From: Chenopodium formosanum
Lineage: Eukaryota > Streptophyta > Magnoliopsida > Caryophyllales > Amaranthaceae
Assembly (NCBI GenBank): GCA_024500155.1
Contig: CM044869.1
Coordinates: 38,317,398-38,381,397, forward strand
Direction of reading: 5' to 3'
Length of the DNA stretch: 64,000 bases
Below are positions 1-10,304 of this stretch, one piece after another. A program made the position numbers and the translations under genes. Each line of letters opens with the position of its first letter. Position 1 is the stretch's first letter. The notes under the pieces were generated by a model that worked only from the letters and a program-made list of their open reading frames with translations, was not told the origin of the DNA and did not search any database.

Positions 1-571
1 TTCCGTGCTAATTCACATGTTTTCTTAAAACCTGTACGGAATCCTTAATCTAATTAAATTCGATTAACAACGCCCGTACTTATCTTTAAAAATCAGATTT
101 AATCCCTTTAAACACACTTGTTTTAATCTAAATAAAATTCATTATTTTCATAAAAGATATAATTATTATTCCTAATCTCATTAGAACTCAAAACAACCTT
201 CTAGATTATTCTAGAAAATTAAAATCAATTTTAATAACTTTAGGAATATTAATTAATGGTCCTTCTACTAGATCATTGAGCCATAAAACCATTTTAGGCC
301 CAATTTAGTGTTTTTGGCCATAACTTACTCATTATTCATCGAAATTGGGCTTATAATATTGGACCTTTATCATGGACCAAACTAAACAGGAATGGACATT
401 TTCCATAAAATAGAGTACGAAAAGAAACATTTTCGAAAACAGAAAGAAGTATTTTATTAAAACAACCGCATCAAGAGACTTTCACACTTTCACTTCGTTC
501 GACAATCAAATGACGTGAAAGATATTCATCACTGGGTTTGGTTTTTAGGGAGACACAATCAGGTGTCTATA
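1..571 (-). mobile_element. 3' LTR of element A (partial)
   Basis: Reads in reverse complement as the first part of the family LTR, from the terminus at 571 leftward. It shares the long block around the CCAATTTAGT and TCTAGAA motifs with the LTRs at 23619, 40250 and 49655. The canonical TG terminus has become TA (ggtgtctata on the plus strand), a single transition. The CpG-rich box, TATA box and intron-like segments of this LTR lie beyond the left edge. Confidence 0.85.
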
Positions 572-585
572 GAAGCCCCCACTTT
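572..585 (-). other. Polypurine tract of element A
   Basis: The complement reads AAAGTGGGGGCTTC directly next to the 3' LTR. It matches the tracts at 13064, 40236 and 60230. In LTR retrotransposons this site primes plus-strand DNA synthesis. Confidence 0.8.
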
Positions 586-799
586 AACTGAGTTTGGAGA
601 AACTCCTATTTCGAAAATAAAAGTCAAAGTATCGATAGGGACAGAGAATGATTCAGAACGTTCTGCGATCTTAAATCATTCTTATAACGCCGATACCTGC
701 AAACTAGAATTAGTTACATAGATAAAAGAGTTAAGAAATGCGTATCTTGCACCGTCGAGCACACGTCTCAGGGGGTAATCGATTTGATTGATGCATGCT
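586..799 (-). other. Conserved 3' terminal domain of element A, upstream of the polypurine tract
   Basis: About 200 bp shared with B (12855-13063), F (40025-40235) and E (60030-60229). In transcript sense all four contain a GTGCTCGACGGTG block, then GTTTAACTAAYGCTAGT followed by (G/A/T)AG, then a block with CAGAACGTTCTGAATC. The small ORFs here do not keep their frame in the other copies, so I read it as non-coding. Confidence 0.6.
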
Positions 800-1195
800 G
801 TTGTGACGACCTCCACAAGCTAGGAAACATCGCCTGAAGACTGCTCTGCTTGTAGCTTCCTTCAATTTCCGCTGTGATAGTTTTCCACAACTTAGAGAAC
901 ACCATTGAAGATTGCTCTGCTTGTAGCACTCTCCTGCCGTTTTGTGACCATCCTCCAAATCTTAGGGAACACGATTGAAGATAACTCTGCTTGTAGTCAT
1001 CCTCAAATTTTTGACAATTTCTTACATCTTAGGAAAAACTGTCGAAGATAGCTCTGCTTGTAGCCATTTTCAGCCTTTATGATGATTTTCCACATCTTAG
1101 GGATTATCGTCGAAGATTGCTCTGCTTGTAGCAATCCCCTATTTGGCGTGATAACTTTCCTTGCAAAGCTATCGAAGATCACTGCTTGTTAATCC
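800..1195 (-). repeat. Tandem repeat, about 70 bp period, in 3' domain of A
   Basis: At least five diverged units. The core CTCTGCTTGTAGC recurs near 844, 914, 986, 1052 and 1120. Related but not identical units lie at the same structural place in F (39640-40020) and E (59880-60020). Confidence 0.8.
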
Positions 1196-1250
1196 TCAGT
1201 CTACTGGTGCTTTGTTGTAATGCTTGCTGTGTTGATACTTTGGGGGTGAT

Positions 1251-1970
1251 GACAATCCTCTCATCTTTAAGAATAGTTGCCAACACAACTCTTGAATGAT
1301 GTACGACAATCTGATTTAAGGAAAGTTGTCAATGCCACGTACCAATCCATCCTAGGAAACATTGCCACGATGAAGCGACAATCCGTATCTCGGAAATTTT
1401 GCCAAAATCCAATTTTGGGAAAAGTTGCCAATGCTTCATAACAATCTGTCATAAGAACCTTGCTACGATAGAAAATCCACGTCTTGGAGTATAACTCTTG
1501 AAAGCAATCCACCTTGAAATTTTGCCAATGTTATGCGACAATCCTTTTGGGAAAATATTGCCACAATTGACAATCCGCGTCTTGGAACATTTGCAAAAAA
1601 GAGTTGATCGACAATCCCCTTCGGGAAAATTTGCCACTTACTAAAATGAATGACAATCCATGTTGGGGAACCTTTGCCGAAATCTTAAGATTAATAGAGA
1701 CCTTATGACAATCCTTTGGGAAAATTTGCCGTAAGGAACTAGGTGTATGACAATCCAATTTCGGAAAAATTGCCAAGGTTTCTATGAATATATGACAATC
1801 CAAACTTGGAAAAATTTGCCAAACAAAGAAGGAGCATGACAATCCATTCCTTGAAACTTTGCCAGAGGTGACAATCCAATCTTGGAAAAATTGTTGTTGA
1901 AGAAGTTGCGCGACAATCCACTCTTGGAAATATTATCGGTTTGAGACGACAATCCAATCTTGGAAAATTG
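1251..1970 (-). repeat. Short-period array built on GACAATCC in 3' domain of A
   Basis: The word gacaatc recurs about 15 times (near 1251, 1299, 1377, 1440, 1530, 1570, 1609, 1650, 1706, 1748, 1792, 1838, 1868, 1911 and 1947), each followed by a variable 30-80 bp ending around ttgggaaaatttgcc. Open frames reading through it are repeat artefacts. Spacing is irregular and units diverge, so it is a decayed minisatellite. Confidence 0.75.
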
Positions 1971-3879
1971 TCATATAGGTGATGTACTTGCTTTTGAACC
2001 AATGCCTTGGTGCTTATTATGAGCCAATTTTTAGGTGCTTAAGCTAAGTGATATGATCGTCGTCAGGCCGATCACTGATTGTGACTGTAATCGAGTCGAC
2101 TACTAATTATGTCAATTTGCTTACAGGGGCTAACTAGCGTACCAAGGACCCCAATCAATTAATATGACCATCGGCAGGCCGATCGGCAATCAAATATGAT
2201 GGCAATCAGGCTGACTCCAATTGATTTGCTAAGTTGTTTGCGTCCTTTTGCTTCAAATTTTTTGTAAAGGTTACTCGTCCATCGGGAACTTTGTGTACCT
2301 GTATCTATATTTTGGACTATAGGACTTTTCTCATGTTTTTAGGGTTGACCTAAGGTTTGGTGTACTTGACTCTTATGTGACTTAATGTGTTTTGACACAT
2401 GTGTTAGACTCAACTCGATATGACACGACATGACAAAATGTGCATGACTCGTGTTTGCGTTGTATTGTGATTGTGTTCGTGCGACTCGAAAATGCAGAAA
2501 AAAGCAAAAAATAGAAAAAAGGAAAGAATTTTCGTCATTCTTGTGGAGGGTACCGACTTTCTCCCGAAAAAGAAAGACGCGAAAAAGAAGAAGTGAAGTG
2601 TTTGCGGTGCATGTTGAATGATCTTAGATCAAGTATATGCATCGACGTTGTATCTCATGGTGCAAGGATTAATTCATCCTAGGCTATCTCATTTGTTGAT
2701 TCGATGATGAAAGTATTTGGGTAGCTTAGGCACAGAGGCTAAGTACTTCATACTTTGTGATGCAATGATGTTTATGAGTGATTATGACAAAGCATGCTTT
2801 AACGTTGTTTTAAGATTTCATGACAAAGGGTTCCAATGGGATGGATTATTTGGTCATGTATCTATGCAGTGTGTGAAAGTGACACTAAGGTTAGGCCGCA
2901 AAGGCTAACGGTGTGGAAAAAATATTTTGAAAAGAGTCAAATGATGATGACTCTTAGGCTAGGTAGGCTAATGATGTAAGGATCAAGCACCCAAGTCTAG
3001 CTCTTAATGGGTAAGAATGAGAATTGGAGATCCCTTGATATGATCATGTATGAATGTAAATGTGAATGTATTTTTATTACGGTCGCACCCCAATGTAAGG
3101 TTGCCTACGTATCCCTTAGGAATCAGGCCGAACGTAGCTCTAGCCGAACCTCACACAAGTGTGTGTATACCTCAAAGAGGTCTTTTGACGGGTTGTAACG
3201 TGGTTAGGCTAAAGTTTGAAGAAGAAAGGGAATAAAGGCTCAATACCCTAGATAAGCCCCCAAGGTGTGCAACCTTGCTTTTGAATCTTTGTTTTTGTAT
3301 GCTTGGGGTTTCTCTTTTTTTTTGTTTATTTTTTTTCTTTCTCTATTTTTGCTTTTGCATATTTTTATTTTGATAAGTGTGGGCAATCCCGATCATGCGA
3401 TCTATCACTCACTTCGCATTCATGTTTCTCAGGCATAGTACCATCCCAAGCTTTTATATTTAGAACTTGCATAAGTTGAACACTATCCCATCCCAAGGTT
3501 AAGTAGATGTGGGTTGAAAAAAAAAAGAAGGGACTATCGTTAGACAAGGCTCAAACTGGTGTATCAAGAAAGGATTTATATGTGAAGGGTGAAGATGATA
3601 TGATATGGCTACAAGGGGTGCCTCAAATCATTGGTATACCTTGTGCTTAGTTCGGCATGGATTTTATCTTTTTTTTCTTTTCCTTTACAATGCAATGCAA
3701 TGATCATATGCAATAAAAAGAAATGCTTATTTTATAAAAGGGGAAGAAACCTACAAAATAAATCTCTGGAAAATAAAGGTGCCTATGCTAGACTTATTGG
3801 GGAAAGGAAAAAAAACATAAAGAAGAAGAGGTCACAAAATCTTGTCGTCGAAGCTCGTCTTGTGTCTTTTGCTTTATCA
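1971..3879 (-). other. Non-coding 3' domain of element A (no pol)
   Basis: No supportable gene. It holds blocks conserved with B (8240-9990), E (55790-58900) and partly F (33660-33740, 36000-36220): a GAGAAAGTCGG-like block near 2550-2575, the segment with GCCTACGTATCC at 3100-3115, and a T-rich stretch near 3310-3370. Short ORFs do not match between copies. This is the sequence that replaces pol in the gag-only lineage. Confidence 0.7.
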
Positions 3880-4994
3880 TCAACTGGTCTTCTTGCTAGC
3901 TAGAGGCAAAGAGATCTTGTTGGCTTCAATGAGATCTTGAATGAGATTTTGAAATCTGTAACATTCATCCGTGGTATGACCATTTCCTTGATGGTACTTG
4001 CAGTAAGAGTTGGGATTCCATCTTGAAGATCGCTTTTCTGGCGTTGGATCTTCAGTAGGGCCAATAGGTTTGATTAATCCTTGATCATGGAGACGATCGA
4101 AAGCAGCGTCATAGGTCATTCCAATGGGTTTGAACTCTCTTTTGGGTTTCTTTTTAGATCCTTGATTATCCATGGCTAAGACATCGTTAAGATCAATGGT
4201 ACTGACATTGTTACTAGAGTAGGTGTTTTCGGAAGAAGAAAGATTGTCGTTCTTCTTTCCTTTCCAGCTGTTGTTGTTAATATCGTTAGTAGCTTTTTGC
4301 TTTGCAAGGTCATCTTCAATGTCAATGCCTATGTCATAGATAGCCTTGAAAGTATTCAAGTTGTGTTGATATTTCAAGTGCTTTGAATACTTTTCTTGGA
4401 GGTTCTTGATGAACATCCTTATAGACTCCTTTTCAGTAGGGACTTTGACCATCTTAGCGGAAGTTTCCCTCCACTTGTTGAAGAAAGAATTAAATTCTTC
4501 GTTTTCTTTTTGTCTCAACATCTCGAGTTCTCAATGCTCAGTCTCAACTTGAATGTTCCACTTGTATCTATCAATGAAAGCGTTTATTATGGCATCCCAA
4601 GAAGAGTTCTCTTTCTTTTCAAGGGAAAAGAACCATTTGACAAACGGTTTCTAAAGATAGTGAAAACAACAAGTGAAAGCTTTCCTATCAATTCCCTTAA
4701 TATTCATTATAGTTTTAAAAGCTCTCAAATGGAAGTAAGGGCTATCTGTTGGCTTGAATTTAGGGATGTCATTGGCATTGAACTTCCTGGAAGAAGTTCC
4801 TTGTCCATTGAGACCCCTTGTGAGCTAATTCCCTGAAACTTGTGCTCATTGGAGAGTTTGCTCAAGCTTTCTTCCATTCGCTCCATCTGTCATTGTTTCG
4901 CAGGGTCATTGACTTGAAGAGCAATAGTCTTCATCATTTCAGTTACACTAGCCAAGTTTTTCCTAAGTTCGTTGACTTCTCCCTAAGACGCCAT
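3880..4994 (-). pseudogene. gag: gag of element A, broken
   Basis: Tat-type Gag, the structural protein that packages element RNA. The start ATG is at 4994-4992, and the fourth codon is already a stop (TAG). Frameshifts follow, and an intact stretch of 213 codons runs from 4521 to 3880. That stretch has the Gag signature with KWRETSAKM and VPTEKES motifs near its start and a zinc-knuckle-like motif at residues 174-187 (C-X2-H-X4-H-X4-C, with His in place of the second Cys). Downstream residues ...LPLASKKTS then stop directly at the junction with non-coding sequence. F's gag continues for some 250 codons past this point, so A's Gag is C-terminally truncated at the same place as E's. Confidence 0.85.
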
Positions 4995-5635
4995 TTTCAT
5001 CTTAGCTTTTCTCTTTTGTCGAATCGGTTTATCAAAAAGAAAGATTTGGAAAAAAGTGTTATCCTTGATTAAACTTCCTTCTCTCCTTGACCAAGTGCTG
5101 TGGAAAGGGAAGTCATGGATGTTTATTATTAATTATTTGACTTAAACTCAATTCAACATGCATAGATGGAGAAAGATCATGGAGGAATGAGGGGAATGAT
5201 ATGTATGCAGAAAGCATATGAGATGAAAGTGGTGTATGAATGTGGAAAGTGTGAAAGAAGGAAAGTGTAAGATAATAATGTATGGAGAAGTGATGTGAAA
5301 TAATGTGGAAAGCTATAGAAATTTCTGCAATAGGACGGACCTCCAACTAAAATGACAGAAAGAGCGACTCATGCATGAACCTAAGATATGGTCATGGTGT
5401 GAGAAGAGTATGTACAAAGTGTGTGAATACTTGTGAGTGTAAGTGATATGTTCAAGACTCGTGTCATGACCATGTGACTAGACTCAAACGAAGGCTAAAT
5501 TAAGACTCGCGTAAGACCATGGGACTATGTGCCTAGGCTCAATTAAGGACTCAATATGGTTTATATCACTAATAAATTGATTAAATAGACTCGGCGTGAG
5601 GACTCGGGTAGAAAACTGGACCATCGTACGAACGA

Positions 5636-5697
5636 TGGGACTGTCGCGACGAGCCAGCCCTATCGCGGCGCGCCATTTCTGTCGCGTTGCACCAGAC
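5636..5697. repeat. CpG-rich GTCGCG box, leader of A (first)
   Basis: Run of short GTCGCGAC, ATCGCGGCGCG and GTCGCGTTGC words in AT-rich surroundings. It belongs to a recurring cassette also seen in LTRs and beside the antisense genes. Confidence 0.65.
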
Positions 5698-6088
5698 CCT
5701 AGCGTTTTGCGCCACATACCAAACTTTAGCGTCATTGTTGAAACGTCAGTCTGGGCCTGTTTCCAGTATTCTAGCTTAGAGGGAAATTCCTATAGACGTA
5801 CTAAGTCCGATTTGATCAATTTATTTAGACTTTAAAAACTCATATTAATTGGTTAATTAATTAAGCAAAGTCCTTTAGTCATTAATTAATTTATTTAGAC
5901 TCAAACACAAGTCAAACAAACGATTAGAGCAAATATGCACAAGCAAGAGATGCACAAGTAGTCAATTAAGCACAACATGATGCAATGAGTTTGCAACCTG
6001 ACCATGGCTCTAGTTCTCTAAAGTTCAAGGATAAGGGTTAGTCAAAGAGGGTCCATGGTTATGAGTCCGGATGCACGGCCTGGAAGCC

Positions 6089-6283
6089 TTACCTTTGGAA
6101 GGGTTGGTGCATGTGGATGGGACCCCGGAAGTTAAACTTGCTTCCACGGTTTGGTGAATTCACAAACTCGGATGTACCCTTCGTTGCCATGAGTGTTCGA
6201 TTGGGTAGATGGATCGCGAATTCCCAGAGGGTTATGGCCATATGTAGAACACACATGGGTTCTGAAAAGTGAGAAAAACTCAA
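6089..6283 (-). CDS. Conserved small leader ORF of element A (64 aa)
   Basis: Unrecognised small protein starting MSFSHF and ending HQPFQR. Element E has a 65-codon version in the same place (53501-53698), and F keeps the C-terminal two thirds (SEFVNSPN, then GPIH) in a different upstream context. Conservation of frame across three diverged copies favours real coding or an exon. Its stop codon overlaps a splice-donor-like CAAAG|GTAAGG, so in spliced RNA the frame could continue. No known domain or signal peptide is visible. Confidence 0.45.
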   Translation of the reverse strand: MSFSHFSEPMCVLHMAITLWEFAIHLPNRTLMATKGTSEFVNSPNRGSKFNFRGPIHMHQPFQR

Positions 6284-6369
6284 TCAGGAAGTAGAATTGA
6301 GCAAACAATACTAGAACTGGTCGAAACAAGAAGGTAGATTTCTGGCTCGGTATTAGAAGAACATAGTGC

Positions 6370-6470
6370 GAGACAACAGGGCCTATCGCGAGACGATTAC
6401 CCTTTCGTCATGCGACATTGCTGTCGCACAACGACAGTGCCATTGCACTATGACGGGCACTGTTTTCTCA
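6370..6470. repeat. CpG-rich GTCGCG box, leader of A (second)
   Basis: Words TATCGCGAGACG, TCATGCGACA and TGTCGCACAACGACAG. The matching site in F is 25590-25707. Confidence 0.6.
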
Positions 6471-6714
6471 ACGCCAGTTCCTACATGCCTCAACAGCTTT
6501 CTGTTCTTAGAATTTTCCAATTTTTCGTAGCGTTATTTCAATTCTAGTTGTGAAAGATATTTCCCAAATTTCCTACATGTAAATTTTCTATGTTTTTGAC
6601 GCATTACAGATGGTCTATCCAATGCGGACCTTTTAATGCATATGCCAATAATGCCAATCAAAATTACGCACATGAATACTTAGAACTTTTCGAGTCTCAT
6701 CCACTTATTCTAAA

Positions 6715-6790
6715 TTAATAATCTTATTTAGAATGAGTTTATTAATTATCTTAATTAGAATGAGATTATTAATTATCTTATTAAGCATGA
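6715..6790. repeat. Rearranged junction with three 26-27 bp copies
   Basis: Three near-copies of attaattatctta plus tagaatgag occur at the point where LTR and leader are abnormally joined. The word ttattctaaa just to the left is the inverse complement of part of the unit. Confidence 0.6.
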
Positions 6791-6815
6791 TTGCAAGTAC
6801 AAATTCCCTTTAATC

Positions 6816-7143
6816 CTGCAAGAGAGGGCGTGATCAAGCAATAACAATAATATATCAAGCAACAATAATAAGAAATCATCATAATAATAACATTCTCATC
6901 AAAGTATAATATTATTAGCAAGATCCTAGGCATGATACTAACGAGATTAATAACAAATCCTAGCATGTCACTAAACATTAAAAATCAAAGCTTTATCCCT
7001 AACATGATACTAACATGATAGAAGAAATAAGAAGCAACCTAAACATGATACTAGAAAGCAATAAACAACATCCTAACATGATACTAGGAATTAAAATAAT
7101 ATAAGCATGCTTTCTAAAGATTTAGAGCAATAAAACTACTTAC
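6816..7143 (-). other. Intron-like segment 2 in 5' LTR of A
   Basis: In transcript sense it has donor ACAAA|GTAAGT and acceptor CTCTCTTGCAG|GATTAAAGGG after an AT-rich body of 328 bp. Both borders are kept in D, F (5' LTR), E and the solo LTR at 50726. Confidence 0.55.
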
Positions 7144-7164
7144 TTTGTCGTCTCGTATTTATTT

Positions 7165-7273
7165 CTATCAAAACAATACACACGTTAGTAACTTCAATAA
7201 AAATATTAAATCAAACAATTAAGTTAAATAATTGAAATAGGGAGTTGGGACAAAACCCTCAGAAATTATAAAC
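7165..7273 (-). other. Intron-like segment 1 in 5' LTR of A
   Basis: In transcript sense it has donor GTGAAAG|GTTTATAA, branch-point-like TTACTAAC and acceptor TGATAG, 109 bp. It corresponds to the segment exactly missing from the LTR of element B. Confidence 0.6.
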
Positions 7274-7465
7274 CTTTCACGTCTAGGGCGAAAGAAACTT
7301 TGAGCTTGGCTAGGTGTGTCTCGAACTCGTGAATGCGGAATTTTTATGAAAAGGCTAGGCTCAGAAAAGGGAGAAAGAAAAGCTATTAGCTTGAGAGAGA
7401 GAAGAGAATAGAATATTGTTGATTGTGAATGATTGTTGATGATTACAAATGGGGAAATACGACCT

Positions 7466-7473
7466 TATTTATA
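7466..7473 (-). promoter_or_regulatory. TATA box, LTR promoter of element A
   Basis: TATAAATA on the minus strand, downstream of the CpG box and upstream of a CT-rich leader. Confidence 0.65.
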
Positions 7474-7544
7474 AGGAAAATAGCCCGAAAAAGATAAAAA
7501 AAAAATCGAATCCAATTAGAAATAAAACTGCTTCTGTAGCAGAA

Positions 7545-7625
7545 CGACAGGGTCCAGCGCGACGCGACAAACTCGTCGCTGTGTGATAGGCTTGTCGTTC
7601 AGCGCCAGCTTTGTCGTTCCGCGCT
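7545..7625. repeat. CpG-rich GTCGCG box, 5' LTR of A
   Basis: Words GCGCGACGCGACA, GTCGCTGTG and GTCGTTCAGCGC, about 70-150 bp upstream of the TATA box on the minus strand. Confidence 0.65.
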
Positions 7626-8234
7626 GATTCATGCGATTTCTAAAAACCAATACGGAATCCCCTTAATCTAATTAAATTCGATTAACAACGCTCGTACTTG
7701 TCTTTCAAAAGCAGATTTAATCCGTTTAAACACACTTGTTTTAATCCAAAAAAAATTCATTATTTTCATAAAAGATAAAATTATTATTCCTAATCTCATT
7801 AGAATTCAAAGCAACCTTTTAGATTATTCTAGAAAATTAAAATCAATCCTAATAACTTTAGGAATATTAATTAATGGGCTCTTCACTAGATCATTTGGCC
7901 ATAAACCCATTTCAGGCCCAATGTAATGTTTTTTGCCATAACTTACTCATTATTTATCAAATTGGGCTTATAATATGTCGTTCGAAAGCTCTTTTCGAGC
8001 CCAATCCAACAACACTATTATTGGACCCTTATCATGGACCAAACTAAACAGAACTGGATGTTTTCCATAAAATAGAGTACGAAAAGAAGCATTTTCGAAA
8101 ATAGAAAGAAGTATTTTATTAAAACAACTGCATCACAAAACTTTTCATTCTTTCACTTCATTAGACAATCAAATCACGTGAAAGATATTCATAACTGGGT
8201 TTGGTTTTTGGGGAGACATAATCAGGTGTCTACA

Positions 8235-10304
8235 ATGACCTTTTTCTTTTTCTTTTGATTCCCCTTCCCCACTGAGTCTAGCATAGGCACCCTCCATGTT
8301 TTACATAGATTTATTTCTTAGAGTTTGATTTTTACCCTTAACTTTTTAATAAAATGAGCATTTATTTTCTTACATATGATCATTGCATTGCATAAAAAAA
8401 AAGGGAGTCCATGCCAAACTAAGCATAAGGTATACCAATGATTTGAGGCGCCTCTTGTAGCCACATCATATCACCTTCACCTTTTCAAATATATAATTCC
8501 TTTCTTGATAAACCACTTTGAGCCGCGTCTAATGATAGGCCTTTCTTTTTTCAACCCACATCTACCTAACTCTGGGATGGGATGGTGACAACTTATGCAA
8601 GTTCTAAATACAAAAGCTTGAGTGATTTTACCAAAATCTCAAAAAATTCAAAAGATCAAATAACAACTTAAAAGTGTGCAAGAGGGCAAATGTTCCAATG
8701 TCTTTGATATGAACATATCTTTGATAAGAACACGTCTTAGATTACGTCTCTTATCGAGTGCTCAGTACCGTGCCTGAGAAACATGGATGCCAAGTGAGTG
8801 ATAGACTACATGATCGGGATTACCCACACTTATAAAAAAGGATTTGAATTTGAAAAAATGAACGAAAAAGAAAAAAGAGAGCAAAAAATAATAAACAAAA
8901 GAGTTCAAAAGTGAGAAACCTCAAGCATGGAAAGATCAAGATTCAAAAGCAAGGTTGCATATCCTAGGGGCTTAAATTGAGTCTTGAGCTTTTATCCTTT
9001 CTTCTTCAACCTTTAGTCTAACCCCGTTATAACCCTTCAAAAGACCTCTTTGAGTTGTACACACACTTGTGCGAGGTTCGACTAGAGCTACGTTCGACCT
9101 GATTCCTAACGGATACATAGGCAACCTCACATTGGGATGCAGCGGTAATAAAAATGCATTCATTCACATTCACATTCATACATGATCATATCAAGGGATC
9201 TCCAATGCACATCCCTATCCCTTTAGACCTAGACTTGGGGGCTTGATCCCTACTTCATTAGCCTACCCAACCTAAGAGTCACCATTATTTGGCTCTTCTC
9301 AAAATATATTTCCACACCCTTAGCCTTTGCGGCTTAACCGTAGTGTCACTCTCACACATGTCACAAATACACGGCTAAATAATCCTTCCTTTAAGAACCT
9401 TTTGTCATAAAATTTTGATACAACTTTGAAGCATGCCTCATCATCTTAGAATCGTTCATTACTCAAATCATCATTGCATCACAAAGTATGAAGTACTTAA
9501 CCTCCATGACTAATTTACCCAAATACTTTCATCATAGAGTCATCAACTGAGACAGTCTAGTATGTTACAATCCTTGCACCATAAGATACAACATCAACGC
9601 ATACATTCGATTAAGCTTATCCAGCATGCACCGCAAACTCTCAAACATTTCACTTTTTCCTTTTCGCGTCTTTCTTTTTCGGGAGAAAGTCGATACCCTC
9701 TACAAAAATGACGGAAAATTTTTGTTTTTATGCATTTTCGAGTTACATAGCACAATCACAATACAAGGCACACACAAGTCATGTACATTGAGTCACGTCA
9801 TATCATCACATTGAGTTGAGTCGACACTCTACACATACGAGTCATACACAACGAGTCATCATTGAGTTAAGTTTGCACCTTGAGTTATGTCAAGTCATAT
9901 GTGCTAAAACACATTGAGTAACCCAATGAGTCAAGTAACACCAAACCTTGGGTCAACGTCAAGATAATTATAAACGTGAGCAAAGTTCTATAGTTTAAAA
10001 TATAGATGCAGTTACACTAAGTCCCTAATGGATGAGCAATCTTTACAAAAGACTTAAGGTTGAGCACAAATGAGCAAAGGTGCGAGCAAAGGCGCAAAAA
10101 ACAGAATGAACGAGCAGAAAGAGTTTTAAAACTCCTATCTTAATTCCAGTACAGCATGACGGAAACAATATGGCGCAACAGCATTAAATCTGCGCGATGA
10201 AACTGGACATGATACGACTTGAATTCCTGCAGATCGATTTGCCAAACGACAATTATCTACTCAAACCTCGTGATGAGTAAATCGATTCCTTTCAAAGAAG
10301 GTGA
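8235..10304 (+). other. Non-coding 3' domain of element B
   Basis: No gene supported. It is collinear with E (55830-58950) and, reversed, with A (3840-2250). Landmarks are the GTCTAGCATAGGCACC block (8277-8292), a conserved block near 9080-9125 and GGGAGAAAGTCG at 9680-9691. The small ORFs are not shared in frame with other copies. Confidence 0.7.

Larger units (their letters stand above)
4995..6714 (-). other. Leader of element A (between 5' LTR and gag)
   Basis: Long untranslated leader matching F (25294-26881) and E (53113-54662). It contains two CpG-rich boxes (5636-5697, 6370-6470), a conserved small ORF (6283-6089) and a conserved splice-donor-like site at 6092. Immediately upstream of the gag ATG, an in-frame stretch (about 5080-4995) keeps the residues KDNT and LFDKPIR, also found in E and F. 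Confidence 0.7.
1..8234 (-). mobile_element. Element A: gag-only Tat-type LTR retrotransposon, 3' LTR cut by window edge
   Basis: In transcription order (right to left) this holds a truncated 5' LTR, a leader, a broken gag, a pol-less 3' non-coding domain with two tandem arrays, a polypurine tract and a 3' LTR that leaves the window. No protease, RT, RNase H or integrase motif appears between gag and the 3' LTR. It is inserted in element B: the right flank (8235-8239, atgac) continues into B's 3' domain. The same gag-to-3'-domain junction is found in element E, so this is a non-autonomous (TR-GAG-like) lineage rather than a one-off decay product. The left target-site duplication lies outside the window. 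Confidence 0.85.
6715..8234 (-). mobile_element. 5' LTR of element A, missing its downstream end
   Basis: The LTR terminus reads ggtgtctaca at 8225-8234. In transcript sense it runs through the CpG box (7545-7625), a TATA box (7466-7473), two intron-like segments (7165-7273, 6816-7143) and the TAGTATCATG motif array. It then stops inside about 80 bp of rearranged sequence. The last few hundred bases of the LTR and the primer-binding site are absent, so this copy could not be primed normally. Confidence 0.85.

Noticed and set aside
1251..1970. Regularly recurring GACAATCC words, CRISPR-like at first sight
   Set aside because: Spacing varies from 30 to 90 bp, units diverge, and the array lies in the 3' domain of a plant retrotransposon.
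4396..4836. Plus-strand ORF of 146 codons
   Set aside because: It is the antisense shadow of element A's gag.
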